Below, one piece after another: positions 54,893 to 64,000 of a stretch of DNA of 64,000 nucleotides. Source of the stretch: RPQJ01 sp963754125 (GTDB lineage: Bacteria > Pseudomonadota > Gammaproteobacteria > Steroidobacterales > Steroidobacteraceae); the NCBI GenBank assembly GCA_963754125.1, contig CAVWEX010000014.1, positions 620,001 to 684,000 of the forward strand. The letters are read 5' to 3'. Under the pieces are notes generated by a model. It searched no databases. It was not told the origin of the DNA and saw only the letters and a list, made by a program, of their open reading frames with translations. The position numbers were made by a program, and so were the translations under genes. The first letter of the stretch is position 1. Each line of letters opens with the position of its first letter.

Positions 54893-56083
54893 CTACAACT
54901 CCCTCAGGCCCGCAGTGATGGGCATCCGCGCGGCGCGCAGGCCCGGCAGCAGTCCGCCGACCAGGCCGAGTATGAGGGCATAGCCGAGGCCGGTCACCAG
55001 CAGCCTCGGCGTCACGGTGAACGCGAAGCTGATCTGGCTGAAGCTCGCCCAGTTGAGTGTGGAGGCCTGGTAACCGTTCAGGGCCAGGTACACGAGCGCG
55101 CCGCCCGCAATGCCGCCGAGCAGGCCGAGCACCACCGCCTCGAGCAGCACCGAGGCGAGCACGGGCCCCGCGCCGAAGCCGAGCGCGCGCAGGGTGGCGA
55201 TCTCGCGCGTGCGCGACGACACCGCGGAGTACATGGTGTTGAGCGCGGCGAACACCGCACCGATGCCCATCAACACGGCGATGGCGGTGCCGACGTAGCG
55301 GATCAGCGTGATCAGGATGCGCGACTGGTCCGCGTAGAACTCCCGCTCGCTGCGCACCGTCGCGTTGACGCGCGGATCGGCGTCCAGCCAGCGCTCGAGT
55401 TCGTCGATCGACTCCGGTGCGAGCAACTGTGCGCGCACCACCTGCACCGAATTGCCGCGGCGATACACGCCCTGCAGCACGCTGAGGTCCGTCCACACCT
55501 CGGACTCGGACACGCTGCCGCCGGCCTCGAACACGCCGACCACCCGCCAGGTGTGCGAGCCCCACTTGACCTCCTGCCCGAGGTCCACGTTGCCGAACTG
55601 GGCGAAGACGCCACGGCCCACGATCACCTCGTCCCTGCCCCGCTCGAACATCCGGCCTGCGACGATGCGGAACTCCTCGCGCACGCCGACGGCGCGCGTC
55701 GTCACGCCGCGGAACGGCACGTTGGCGCCGGTGCCGGTGCTGCGCATGGGCAGGTCCACGATGGTGTAGAACTCCGGCGAGGCGATCGGCCCACTGCCGT
55801 CCCGCGCGATGCCCGGCGCCGACACGATGACGCTGACCTCCTCCCGGCTGAACGCGCTCGACAGCTCGTCCGGCGAGCCGCCGCGCAGCACCAGCGCGAC
55901 GTCGTCGCGCCCCGACAGGTCGAGCGCGGCACGGAAGCCCTCCCCCATGGACAGCAGGGAGACGAGCACCGCCACCACTCCACCGATGCCCACGACCGCG
56001 ACCAGCGACGTGCCGAGGCGCGACGGCAGGTTGCGCAGGTTCATCAGCGTGACCGCCGCCAGCTGGTTGAGCCAGTTCGTCAT
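54893..56083 (-). CDS. ABC transporter permease (FtsX/MacB type), second permease
   Basis: A 396-residue inner-membrane protein with one N-terminal helix (SLVAVVGIGGVVAVLVSLLS), a large periplasmic MacB-PCD-like region (about residues 60-270), and three C-terminal helices (YVGTAIAVLMGIGAVFAALN, VLASVLLEAVVLGLLGGIAGG, VTGLGYALILGLVGGLLPG). It pairs with the permease encoded just upstream; the two are homologous, as in LolCE-like or MacB-type systems. It belongs to the adaptor-ATPase-permease-permease operon. Confidence 0.9.
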   Translation of the reverse strand: MTNWLNQLAAVTLMNLRNLPSRLGTSLVAVVGIGGVVAVLVSLLSMGEGFRAALDLSGRDDVALVLRGGSPDELSSAFSREEVSVIVSAPGIARDGSGPIASPEFYTIVDLPMRSTGTGANVPFRGVTTRAVGVREEFRIVAGRMFERGRDEVIVGRGVFAQFGNVDLGQEVKWGSHTWRVVGVFEAGGSVSESEVWTDLSVLQGVYRRGNSVQVVRAQLLAPESIDELERWLDADPRVNATVRSEREFYADQSRILITLIRYVGTAIAVLMGIGAVFAALNTMYSAVSSRTREIATLRALGFGAGPVLASVLLEAVVLGLLGGIAGGALVYLALNGYQASTLNWASFSQISFAFTVTPRLLVTGLGYALILGLVGGLLPGLRAARMPITAGLREL

Positions 56084-56090
56084 CGCGGCG

Positions 56091-57252
56091 TCATTCGCGT
56101 CGCAGCGCCTCGACGATCCGCAGCTGCATGGCCTGCAGCGCCGGTACGGCGCCGGCCACGAGCCCGAGCCCCAGCATGAACGCCACGCCCATCAGCACGG
56201 CCTCGCCCTGCAGGCTGAATCCGGGCAGGTACTGTGCGAACACGGGCTCGAACTGCACTCCGAGCCACCACGCGCCGGCGAGGCCGATCGCACCGCCGAG
56301 CACGGTGATCAGCACGGCCTCGGCCAGCACCAGCGCGAGCACGCCGCCGTTCGAGAACCCGAGCGTCTTGAGCACCCCGATCTCGTTGGTGCGCTCGCGC
56401 ACCGACTGCGCCATGGTGTTCGCCGTGACCAGCAGCATGGTGAAGAACACGGCGGTGACGATCGCCCGCAGGATGGCGCCGACGTTGCCCACCTGGTTGA
56501 CGAAGGACTGCGCCATGGCGCGCTCGGAGGAGGTCTTGGTCTCCGCCGGGGAGTTCGCGAACTGCAGGTCGATCTGCCGCGCGATCGACTGGGCGCGCGC
56601 CACGTCGTCCACCTTCACGAGGTACCAGCCGACGAGGCCCTTCGCCTGGGCCTTCGCCTTCCTCGAAGTAGTCCTGGTGCAGCAGGATCTGGCGTGTGTC
56701 CCCGCCCTCCGGCAGGTCGTAGATGGCGCTCACGGTAACTTCCCACGCGTCGCTGCCGTCCGCACGCCGCCAGATCGAGGAGCGCAGCGGAACCTTGTCG
56801 CCGACCTTCCAGCCCGTCAGGTCCGCGACCCCGCGCCCGATCAGGATCCCGGTGCGTTCGGCGATCCACGCGAGCCGCTCCTGCTCCGGCATGAGGTACT
56901 CCGGGTACATGCGCAGGAACGCGTCGGGCTTGACCGGGAAGGCGGGCAGCTGGTTGCGCTCGTTCTGGTACCAGGCGCCGAACCAGGTCTGCGGCGTGAC
57001 GTCCACGACGCCGTCGATCGCGCGGATGCGGTTCTCGTAGCTCTGCGGGATGAGCTGCGTGAAGGAGATCTTGTGCATGGTGATCAGCCGGTCGGCGCCG
57101 GCGATGTCGACGCCCGACTGCAGCGCGTGGCGCATGGAGTCGGCCAGTCCGTAGAGCAGGAAGGCCACTGCGATCGAGGCCAGCGTGAAGAAGGTTCGCA
57201 GGCGCTTGCGGCGCAGGCTGGCGGCGAGCAGCGGCAGGTAGCGGCCGATCAC
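56091..57252 (-). CDS. ABC transporter permease (FtsX/MacB type), first permease (one frameshift)
   Basis: Repaired length is 386 residues. The N-terminal helix (FFTLASIAVAFLLYGLAD) and the periplasmic part run in one frame up to HQDYFEEG; one extra base near 56656 shifts it, and the rest (VDDVARAQSIARQIDLQ, then three C-terminal helices beginning ILRAIVTAVFFTMLLVTAN) is in another. The family fold is otherwise complete, so a sequence error is likely. It overlaps the ATPase gene by 4 bp (ATGA) and is followed by the second permease 8 bp later. Confidence 0.88.
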
Positions 57253-57935
57253 GCCGCGTCCTCCCGCAACAGGCCCTTGTCGAGGTGCACGGTCCGGTGC
57301 GCGCGCTCCGCGGCGTGCGGGTCGTGCGTCACCATGATGATCGTCTTGCCGTACTCGCGGTTGAGCGCCTGCAGCAGGTCGAGGATCTCGTCGCCCGACT
57401 TGCGGTCGAGGTCGCCGGTCGGCTCGTCGCAGAGCAGCAGCGTCGGGTCGGTGACGATGGCGCGCGCGATGCCGACGCGCTGCTCCTGGCCGCCCGAGAG
57501 CTCACGTGGACGGTGCCGGGCCCGGTCGGAGAGCCCGACGAGCTTGAGCGCCGCCGCGACGCGCCGGTTGCGCTGCTCGCGCGTGAGGTCCTTGAGCAGC
57601 AGCGGCAGCTCGACGTTTCGCTCCGCCGACAGCACCGGCAGCAGGTTGTACATCTGGAACACGAAACCGACGTGATCCGCGCGCCAGCGCGCCAGCGCAC
57701 CGCCGCCGAGCTGGTCCACGCGCAGCCCGTCCACCTCCAGCATGCCCGAGGTCGGGCGATCGAGGCCGCCGATCAGGTTGAGGAGCGTCGACTTGCCGGA
57801 GCCGGACGGACCCATCAGCGCGACGAAATCCCCGGCCTCGATCTCGAGTGACAGGCCGTCGAGCACGCGCACGACCTCGGCGCCGCGCCGGTATTCCTTC
57901 ACCAGCTCCCGGATGCGGACGATCGGCTCGGCCAC
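57249..57935 (-). CDS. ABC transporter ATP-binding protein (MacB/LolD family)
   Basis: A 228-residue ATPase with Walker A MGPSGSGKSTLLNL, the ABC signature LSGGQEQRVGIARA, Walker B LLLCDEPTGDLD and the H-loop TIIMVTHDPHAAER. The length and motifs match the LolD/MacB/FtsE subfamily, which powers export or extraction of substrates by mechanotransmission rather than by a channel. It is coupled at both ends to the permease and adaptor genes. Confidence 0.95.
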   Translation of the reverse strand: MAEPIVRIRELVKEYRRGAEVVRVLDGLSLEIEAGDFVALMGPSGSGKSTLLNLIGGLDRPTSGMLEVDGLRVDQLGGGALARWRADHVGFVFQMYNLLPVLSAERNVELPLLLKDLTREQRNRRVAAALKLVGLSDRARHRPRELSGGQEQRVGIARAIVTDPTLLLCDEPTGDLDRKSGDEILDLLQALNREYGKTIIMVTHDPHAAERAHRTVHLDKGLLREDAA

Positions 57936-57937
57936 GT

Positions 57938-59164
57938 TCAGTCGGCCTTCAATTCAACCGCGGCCCCGTCGCGCAGCCGGCGCGGTGCGTCGATCACGAT
58001 GGCCTCGCCGCCCTGCAGGCCCTCCAGCACGGGCACACGGTCGCCGTCCGCGGGCCCCAGCGTGAGTTTGCGGAGCTCGACCTTGCCGTCGCGGACCACC
58101 CAAACGCTCGCCGCATCGCCCTCGCGCAGCACTGCATTCGCAGGCACCGTTGGATGAGCGCGCGCGCGGTCCGCGCCTTCCTCGAGGAAGCGCACCTTGA
58201 TGCCCATGTCGGGGAGGATGCGCGGGTCGAGCGCATCGAATGCGATGCGGACGCGCACCGTGGCCTTCTGGCGGTCTGCGGTCGGGACGATGCTGATCAC
58301 GCGGCCGGCGATGGTCCACTCCGGGTAGGCGTCGAGGACGGCCTCGACGCGCTGCTCGTCCTGCACACGGTTGATGTACGCCTCGTTGACGTCCACCTCG
58401 ATTTCGCGCGAGTCCATGTCGACGATGGTCGCGATGCCGGTGCGCGTGAAGCCGCCACCCGCCGACATCGGCGACACCGTTTCGCCCGGCTGCGCATCCT
58501 TCGACAGCACGACACCCGCGAAAGGCGCGCGGATCAGCAGGTCGTCGAGTCCCTGCTGGTTGAGGGCGAGGCGGCTGCGGGCCACGCCTACCTCGGCCCC
58601 GGCAGCGGAAAGTCGTGCCTCGAGCGCGGCGACCTCGGCCTCGGATCCGTCGAGCACGCTCTCGGCCACGAGCTTGCGCTCGACGAGACTGCGCGTGCGT
58701 GCGAGGGTCTTGCGGGCGTCGGCGAGCCGGACCTCGATCTCGCGCAAGTTGCGGCGCGCGGCTTCGAGGCTGCTTGCGGCCACGGCGTGCTCCGCCTTTG
58801 CGGTCGAAGGATCGAGGCTCGCCAGCACCTGGCCTTCGGCAACGACCGCACCTTCCTCGAACAACACCTCGGTGATCCGTCCGGTGACCTTGGAACTCAC
58901 GGTCGCGAGCCGGCGGGCGACGACGTAGCCCGACGCGTTGAGCACCGCGGCATCCGCAGCACCTTCCGGCGTCTCGACCAGCACCGTCTGCACCGCCACC
59001 GGGGAATTGACGACGCGCCAGGCGATCGCCGCGGCGAACGCAGCGAGGATGGCGCCGGCGATCCAAAGGCGGCGGCGTCCGCCGCCCCGCGCGTCGCGGT
59101 ACCGCTGCGGATCCGAGCCGGCATCGAGCCGCAGGCTCTCCAGGGCTTGCTTGTCGAGCGCCAT
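57938..59164 (-). CDS. Periplasmic adaptor (HlyD/MFP family) of the ABC efflux system
   Basis: A 408-residue protein anchored by one N-terminal helix (LWIAGAILAAFAAAIAWRVV, residues about 33-52), then lipoyl-like (VFEEGAVVAEGQVLASLDPS... split by) a helical hairpin and a second lipoyl half (LIRAPFAGVVLSKDAQPGETV), and a beta-barrel. This is the MacA-type adaptor that links an inner-membrane ABC pump to an outer-membrane TolC-like channel. No TolC-like gene is in the window. Adjacent order adaptor, ATPase, two permeases fits peptide, antibiotic or lipid-linked export. Confidence 0.92.
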   Translation of the reverse strand: MALDKQALESLRLDAGSDPQRYRDARGGGRRRLWIAGAILAAFAAAIAWRVVNSPVAVQTVLVETPEGAADAAVLNASGYVVARRLATVSSKVTGRITEVLFEEGAVVAEGQVLASLDPSTAKAEHAVAASSLEAARRNLREIEVRLADARKTLARTRSLVERKLVAESVLDGSEAEVAALEARLSAAGAEVGVARSRLALNQQGLDDLLIRAPFAGVVLSKDAQPGETVSPMSAGGGFTRTGIATIVDMDSREIEVDVNEAYINRVQDEQRVEAVLDAYPEWTIAGRVISIVPTADRQKATVRVRIAFDALDPRILPDMGIKVRFLEEGADRARAHPTVPANAVLREGDAASVWVVRDGKVELRKLTLGPADGDRVPVLEGLQGGEAIVIDAPRRLRDGAAVELKAD

Positions 59165-59292
59165 GTGTCTCTCTGACTTTCTTTGGTTTCTTCGGATCGG
59201 GCGCGCCGCAGCCGGGCTGGCTAGAATGGCCGGTCGCCGCGATCGCCGGCCCTGCGCCGCGAGGACGCGAACCTTACCACAGCGACCATTTC

Positions 59293-60105
59293 ATGAACCC
59301 GCCCCTCGTCGACATCGGCCTCAACCTCGCCCATGACAGTTTTGACCACGACCGCGACCACGTGGTCGCGGCCGCACGCGCCGCCGGCGTGCGCTACATG
59401 GTGATCACGGGCAGCACGCTCCAGAGCAGCCGCGCTGCGATCGATCTTGCCCGCTCGGCACCGGATACGTTCCGAGCCACCGCCGGAATCCACCCGCACC
59501 ACGCGCAGGAGTTCCGCGACGCCGACCTCCCGGTGCTGCGATCGCTCGTGCTCGAGGCCGAGGTCGGTGCAGCGGGCGAATGCGGCCTCGACTACTTCCG
59601 CAATTTCTCACCGCATGAGGACCAGGAGCGCGTCTTCCGCCTGCAGCTCGAGCTCGCGGCCGAGACCGGCCGGCCGGTGTTCCTCCACCAGCGCGACGGG
59701 CACGACGCCTTCATGGCGATCCTGCGCGAGTACCGGCCGCGGCTCGCGGCCGGGGTGGCGCACTGCTTCACGGGCGACGAGCGCGAACTGCGTGACTACC
59801 TCGATCTCGACCTTTCGATCGGAATCACCGGCTGGATCTGCGACGAGCGGCGCGGCCTGCACCTGCGGGAACTGGTGCGGCGCATCCCGCTCGATCGACT
59901 GATGATCGAGACGGACGCGCCATACCTCATGCCGCGCGACCTGCGGCCGAAACCCAGCGGGCGCCGGAATGAGCCAAAATACCTCCCGCACATCCTGCGG
60001 GCGGTTGCGGCGTGCCGCGGCGAACCGCCGGAAGCCCTCGCCGAGGCCACGACCCGCAACGCCGCTGCGTTCTTCGGATTCGAGAAACATCGTTTAAGTT
60101 ATTGA
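59293..60105 (+). CDS. tatD: TatD family hydrolase (3'-5' DNase/metal-dependent)
   Basis: A 270-residue TIM-barrel amidohydrolase: LVDIGLNLAHDSFDHDRDHV at the start (TatD has DIGxNL where YcfH has HxH), ATAGIHPHHAQEF, GECGLDYFRNFSPHEDQERVF, PVFLHQRDGHDAFM, AHCFTGDERELRDYL and ETDAPYLMPRDLRPK. The family are magnesium-dependent nucleases linked to DNA repair and apoptosis-like decay. The D-I-G-L-N-L start places it with TatD proper. Confidence 0.94.
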   Translation: MNPPLVDIGLNLAHDSFDHDRDHVVAAARAAGVRYMVITGSTLQSSRAAIDLARSAPDTFRATAGIHPHHAQEFRDADLPVLRSLVLEAEVGAAGECGLDYFRNFSPHEDQERVFRLQLELAAETGRPVFLHQRDGHDAFMAILREYRPRLAAGVAHCFTGDERELRDYLDLDLSIGITGWICDERRGLHLRELVRRIPLDRLMIETDAPYLMPRDLRPKPSGRRNEPKYLPHILRAVAACRGEPPEALAEATTRNAAAFFGFEKHRLSY

Positions 60106-60118
60106 TTTGGTGAACGTA

Positions 60119-61549
60119 ATGGACAGCAGAAAGACTCGGGAATTCGTCAACGGCCGCTGGGATGATTCCATCCTTCCAGAGCTCGTCGAGTACGTGCGCA
60201 TCCCCAACAAGTCGCCCATGTTCGACCCGGACTGGGAGGCCCACGGGCACATGGAGGCGGCCGTGCAGCTCATGAAGCGCTGGGCCGAGGCCGAAGCGCA
60301 GGCGCTGCCGGGCGCCCGGGTCGAGGTCCTGCGTCTGCCCGGGCGCACGCCGGTGCTGATGGTGGACGTGCCCGGCGCCGTGGACGATTGCGTGCTCATG
60401 TACGGCCACCTCGACAAGCAGCCGGAGTTCTCCGGCTGGTCGGACGGCCTCGAGCCCTGGACGCCCATACTGCGCGACGGAAAGCTGTACGGTCGCGGTG
60501 GCGCGGACGACGGCTACGCGCTCTTCGCCTCGCTGACCGCGATCCGCGCACTCCGCGAGCAGGGCGTGCCGCACGCACGCTGCGTGGTGCTGATCGAGGC
60601 CAGCGAGGAGAGCGGCAGCCCGGACCTCGCCCACCACATCGAGGCGCTGGGCAAGCGCCTCGGCACGCCGACGCTGGTCGTGTGCCTCGACGCCGAGTGC
60701 GGCAACTACGAGCAGCTGTGGTGCACGACCTCGCTGCGCGGCAACCTGATCGGCTCGCTCCGTGTGGACGTGCTGTCGGAGGGCGTGCACTCGGGCACGG
60801 CGAGCGGCATCGTGCCGTCGAGTTTCCGCGTCCTGCGCGAACTGCTGGCCCGGGTCGAGGACGCCGGCTCGGGCGAAATCCTGATCGAGGATCTCAACGC
60901 ACCGATCCCACCCGACCGGCGAGTCCAGGCGCAGGCCGCGGCGGCCGTTCTTGGCGAGTCCGTGTACGCGAAGTTTCCGCTCATGCCCGGCATGCGCCCG
61001 GTCTCGAACGATCCGTTCGAGCTACTGCTCAACAACAACTGGCGGCCGACCCTGAGCATCACCGGTGCGGACGGCCTGCCCGCCTTCCGCAGCGCCGGCA
61101 ACGTGCTGCGCCCGCAGACGACACTGAAGCTGTCGTTCCGGCTGCCGCCGACGCTTGCGCCGGCGCGCGCCGCCGCCGTCATCCAGCAGACGCTGGAGCG
61201 TGACCCGCCGTACGGGACGCGGGTGAGCTTCACGGTGGAATCCGCGATGGGCGGCTGGAATGCGCCGGCGCTGGCGCCGTGGCTGGAGCGGTCCATGCAG
61301 GCGGCCTCGCAGGATTTCTTCGGCCGCGACGCCATGTACATGGGCACGGGCGGCAGCATCCCGTTCATGGGCATGCTCGGTGAGCGCTTCCCCGGGACGC
61401 AGTTCCTGGTGACGGGCGTCCTCGGGCCGCAATCGAACGCCCACGGCCCCAACGAGTTCCTGCACCTCGAGACTGCGCGCCGGCTCACCGCCTGCGTCTC
61501 ACGGGTGCTGGCGGATCACGCCGTCCGGGGGCAGCGGGTCGCGGCCTGA
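60119..61549 (+). CDS. M20 family peptidase (dipeptidase-type)
   Basis: A 476-residue co-catalytic zinc peptidase: LMYGHLDKQPEFSGW (zinc His and Asp), LYGRGGADDGYALFA, LIEASEESGSPDLAHH (general base Glu and zinc Glu), LDAECGNYEQL, and the late zinc His in LGPQSNAHGPNEFLHLE. It has the dimerisation domain of this family. Substrate may be dipeptides such as carnosine-like or Xaa-His; not determinable. Two earlier non-ATG starts are open (TTG/GTG); the ATG was chosen. It follows tatD by 13 bp. Confidence 0.9.
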   Translation: MDSRKTREFVNGRWDDSILPELVEYVRIPNKSPMFDPDWEAHGHMEAAVQLMKRWAEAEAQALPGARVEVLRLPGRTPVLMVDVPGAVDDCVLMYGHLDKQPEFSGWSDGLEPWTPILRDGKLYGRGGADDGYALFASLTAIRALREQGVPHARCVVLIEASEESGSPDLAHHIEALGKRLGTPTLVVCLDAECGNYEQLWCTTSLRGNLIGSLRVDVLSEGVHSGTASGIVPSSFRVLRELLARVEDAGSGEILIEDLNAPIPPDRRVQAQAAAAVLGESVYAKFPLMPGMRPVSNDPFELLLNNNWRPTLSITGADGLPAFRSAGNVLRPQTTLKLSFRLPPTLAPARAAAVIQQTLERDPPYGTRVSFTVESAMGGWNAPALAPWLERSMQAASQDFFGRDAMYMGTGGSIPFMGMLGERFPGTQFLVTGVLGPQSNAHGPNEFLHLETARRLTACVSRVLADHAVRGQRVAA

Positions 61550-61587
61550 CCGGGATCGGCCTGCCGCACGCTGCGTGACCCGCCCCG

Positions 61588-62172
61588 TCAGCCGGCGAGC
61601 GGGTTCGGCTGGGCGGCTTTGCGGATGCGCTCCCACACGGGAGCGAGGGCCGCTGCGACGCCGCGCTGGGTGCGGTCCACGGCCGGGAATTCATCCTGCA
61701 GCGTGTCGAGCCGCAGCACGGTGTCCGGCCGGCCCTTCGGGAATTCGCCGCGCATCGAGAACACCGCCCGCCCCTCCACCGGCGTGTCGCCCGCCAGCAG
61801 CCGGACGGCCGTCACGCGCTCCTCGAGCATCGGCAGCGGATTGCTGAAGGTGAAGTGCCGTTTCGGCCCGAACACGGACCACTGCAACATCTTGTCGCCC
61901 GCGAAGACCATCCCCTGCACGTCGAACAGGTCGATCACCAGCAGGCCTCGCTGGGTCAGCAGCAGGTAGTTCACGTGGATCTGCTCGCCCGTGGCGCTTG
62001 GCAGCAGCACATTGCGCAGCTCGTCGTAGGCGACCGAGGAGATCACGTTGTCGATCGCCCGGCGAGCCCGCGCCTGCTGGTAGCGGTCGCGTGCGAACAT
62101 GAACGCGGCGACCACGAGCGCAAGGCCCAGTAGCACCCACAACCACAGCGGCAGTCCGAGCACCATGTTCAT
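61588..62172 (-). CDS. NERD (nuclease-related) domain membrane protein
   Basis: A 194-residue protein with one N-terminal membrane helix (LPLWLWVLLGLALVVAAFMF) and a NERD domain: LRNVLLPSATGEQIHVNYLLLTQRGLLVIDLFDVQGMVFAGDK. The NERD fold is related to Holliday junction resolvases, but bacterial membrane members have no known function. Its start overlaps the thrC stop by 4 bp (ATGA), so it ends the thr operon. Confidence 0.85.
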   Translation of the reverse strand: MNMVLGLPLWLWVLLGLALVVAAFMFARDRYQQARARRAIDNVISSVAYDELRNVLLPSATGEQIHVNYLLLTQRGLLVIDLFDVQGMVFAGDKMLQWSVFGPKRHFTFSNPLPMLEERVTAVRLLAGDTPVEGRAVFSMRGEFPKGRPDTVLRLDTLQDEFPAVDRTQRGVAAALAPVWERIRKAAQPNPLAG

Positions 62173-63473
62173 GCAAGCTTCCCCAGTTCCACGCGCAGCG
62201 CCTCGAGTTCAGGCTCGATCTCGACCTGCAACGAGGGCAGCGCAAGCAGCGCAGCCAGCGCGTCCGGGACAGGCACGTTCGCGCCGATCAGCGGTTCCAC
62301 CACGTCGTTGAACTTGGCCGGGTGGGCCGTGGCCACGAGCACCCAGCGAGCCGCACGTCGCGGCGCCTCGAGGCGACGATAGACGCAGGCTGCAGTCGCA
62401 GTGTGTGGGCACCACGTCTGCCCGAGTTCGCGGTGGTCCCGGCGGATGGTCGCGCGGATCTCCTCGTCGCTCACCGCCTGCGCGGTGATCTTCCGCTGCA
62501 GCACGGTGAGCTGCGGGAAGAGCCAGCGCAGGCGCTCCATGTTGCTCGGGTTGCCGACATCCATGGCGGACGCCAGCGTCGGGAGGCTCGCCCGCGGACG
62601 CCACTCCCCGCTCACGAGGAAGTCCGGCACCGTCAGGTTGGCATTGCTAGCGAGCACGATCTCGCCGATCGGCAACCCCACCTCGCGGGCCCACACGCAG
62701 GCGAGCGCATTGCCGAGATTGCCGGTCGGAATGATGAAATTCGGTGCCGTGCCGTCGTGCCGTGCGAGTTCGAGACTGGCCTTCGCGTAGTAGACCATCT
62801 GCGGCAGGAGTCGCCCCACGTTGATGCTGTTGGCGGAGGACAGCTGCAGCGACGCGGCGAGCTCGGGGTCCACGAAGGCGTCCTTCACCAGACGCTGGCA
62901 GTCGTCGAAGCTGCCGGCCACCGACAGCGTGCGCACGTTGCCGCCCCAGCAGGCGAGCTGCTTTTCCTGGCGGGGCGAGACGAGGCCGCGCGGATACAGC
63001 ACCACGACGTTCACCCACGGGCGGCCGTGGAAGGCCGCCGCGACCGCGCCACCGGTGTCGCCCGACGTCGCAACGAGGATGGTGAGCCGGCGCGGGTCCT
63101 CGCGCGGAATGCGCTCGAGCGTCGCCGCGAGAAATCGCGCCCCGAAGTCCTTGAAGGCCGCGGTCGGGCCGTGGAACAGCTCGAGCACCGACAGCGGCCC
63201 GCCGGCGCCCGATACCTCGACCACGGGAGCCGGGAAGTCGAATGCGTCGCGGGTGATTCCGGCGAGTCGTCCCGCCATCACGTCGCCGGCGGCGAAGGGC
63301 CGCAGCAGCTGTTCCGCAAGTGCGGGCAGGTCCGTGGCGTCTGCAAGATCGCCGGGCACGATCCGTGGCAGCGTCTCCGGCACGTACAGCCCGCCGTCCG
63401 GCGCGAGTCCGCGTGCGATGGCCGCGCCGAGCCCCGTGGCGTGCCGGTCGTCGCGCGTGCTGACGTAGCGCAT
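62169..63473 (-). CDS. thrC: Threonine synthase
   Basis: A 434-residue PLP enzyme turning O-phosphohomoserine into threonine. MRYVSTRDDRHATGLGAAIARGLAPDGGLYVPE is the usual N-terminus; the PLP lysine is in GPTAAFKDFGARF; LVATSGDTGGAVAAAFHG and FIIPTGNLGNALACVWARE bind the cofactor phosphate. It begins at the ATG sharing a base with the thrB stop (TGATG) and is followed by the NERD gene. Confidence 0.96.
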   Translation of the reverse strand: MRYVSTRDDRHATGLGAAIARGLAPDGGLYVPETLPRIVPGDLADATDLPALAEQLLRPFAAGDVMAGRLAGITRDAFDFPAPVVEVSGAGGPLSVLELFHGPTAAFKDFGARFLAATLERIPREDPRRLTILVATSGDTGGAVAAAFHGRPWVNVVVLYPRGLVSPRQEKQLACWGGNVRTLSVAGSFDDCQRLVKDAFVDPELAASLQLSSANSINVGRLLPQMVYYAKASLELARHDGTAPNFIIPTGNLGNALACVWAREVGLPIGEIVLASNANLTVPDFLVSGEWRPRASLPTLASAMDVGNPSNMERLRWLFPQLTVLQRKITAQAVSDEEIRATIRRDHRELGQTWCPHTATAACVYRRLEAPRRAARWVLVATAHPAKFNDVVEPLIGANVPVPDALAALLALPSLQVEIEPELEALRVELGKLA

Positions 63474-64000
63474 CAGCCCTCCACCACTCGTGCGCCCGTC
63501 GGATCGAGCGTGGAGACCCAGCTGTCGCACTCGAGCCCGTGCCGGCGGAAGGCGGCGACCATGCCCGCGCGCACGGCGTCGGCCGCGGGCTCCTCCACCC
63601 ACGCGAAGACCGTGGGACCCGCGCCCGAGATCGAGCAGCCGAGCGCACCGCCCGCGAGCGCGGCCTGCTTCACCTCGGCAAAGCCCGGGATCAGCACCTG
63701 GCGCTGCGGTTCGATCACCACGTCGAGCAGCGACTCGCGGATCAGCGGCAGGTCGTCCGTGTAGCAGCCGGCGAGGAAGCCGGCGAGATTGGCCTGCTGC
63801 CATATGACGTCCGACAGCGCGACCGTGGGGCTCAGGATGGCGCGCGCCTCGCGGGTCGCGAGCACCATGTGCGGGTGCACGAGCACGCAGCGCACGCTCG
63901 CGGGCACGGGAATCTGCTTCACGTGCGGGTCGTCGATGCCCACCGTCAGCACCAGCCCGCCGTAGAGCGACGGCGCGATGTTGTCCGCGTGCACCGAGCC
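63473..64000 (-). CDS. thrB: Homoserine kinase (5' end outside the window)
   Basis: A GHMP kinase phosphorylating homoserine. The visible C-terminal 175 residues include DNIAPSLYGGLVLTVG, HPHMVLATREARAILSP and GHMP motif 3, GCSISGAGPTVFAW. It lies before thrC in the usual thrB-thrC order; the N-terminal P-loop is beyond the right edge. In the E. coli operon thrA would follow upstream. Confidence 0.93.
   Translation of the reverse strand, partial: GSVHADNIAPSLYGGLVLTVGIDDPHVKQIPVPASVRCVLVHPHMVLATREARAILSPTVALSDVIWQQANLAGFLAGCYTDDLPLIRESLLDVVIEPQRQVLIPGFAEVKQAALAGGALGCSISGAGPTVFAWVEEPAADAVRAGMVAAFRRHGLECDSWVSTLDPTGARVVEG

Overview
The window is a high-GC gammaproteobacterial chromosome segment. 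Support comes from the block tRNA-Val, thrS, infC, rpmI, rplT, pheS, pheT, ihfA, merR, tRNA-Pro, from the block gyrA, serC, serA, pheA, aroA, cmk, rpsA, ihfB, lapA, and from mtaD-ubiG-gph divergent from gyrA. The aspartokinase at the left edge resembles the kinase half of the fused aspartokinase/diaminopimelate decarboxylase of Xanthomonadales, and the tryptophanyl-tRNA synthetase is the long form, so a Xanthomonadales-like or neighbouring lineage is likely. Genus cannot be told from this window.

Layout. 1-4150: aspartokinase (partial), a small charged protein, SAM hydroxide adenosyltransferase, a histidine phosphatase, a TerB/DUF697 protein and tRNA-Pro. 4175-11552 (minus): the translation and IHF operon described above. 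11611-17763: uvrB, an aspartate aminotransferase, tRNA-Asn, gabT, galU and a ComEA-like protein. 17904-28572 (minus): LapA-like protein, ihfB, rpsA, cmk, aroA, pheA, serA, serC and gyrA, which joins serine and aromatic amino acid synthesis with core informational genes. 28672-34344 (plus): mtaD, ubiG, gph, rmuC, a degenerate phytoene-synthase-like protein and an SDR. 34316-38764 (minus): rluB, scpB, scpA, trpS and a YciO-type protein. 38854-40825 (plus): yciB, yciI, bolA and a PpiC lipoprotein, closed by a strong terminator. 47678-64000: orn, an M48 protease, rsgA, etfBA, a peroxiredoxin, DAHP synthase, a YgjP-like metalloprotein, a four-gene MacAB-like ABC efflux operon, tatD, an M20 peptidase, a NERD protein, thrC and thrB (partial).

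The one clear accessory region lies between about 40.9 and 47.7 kb. It is visibly less GC-rich outside the repeat array. It carries a DUF6502-family protein followed by an exported protein made almost wholly of IIGGDTNA and IIGGDRQKTKRSSA repeats with a DUF5666-like C-terminus, a decayed IS3-family element, an IS407-group IS3 element with 40-bp terminal inverted repeats, and a second, divergent DUF6502 gene on the other strand. The DUF6502/repeat-protein pair, with its own promoter and dyad operator candidates, is the best candidate for an undescribed system.

A second theme is single-base frameshifts in genes that should be intact and mostly essential (aspartokinase, pheT twice, thrS, orn, an ABC permease, and also the IS orfB and the repeat gene). 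Each core-gene case is repaired by removing one base and lies outside long homopolymers. This looks more like residual long-read insertion errors than biology. Coordinates of those genes below are given for the repaired gene.
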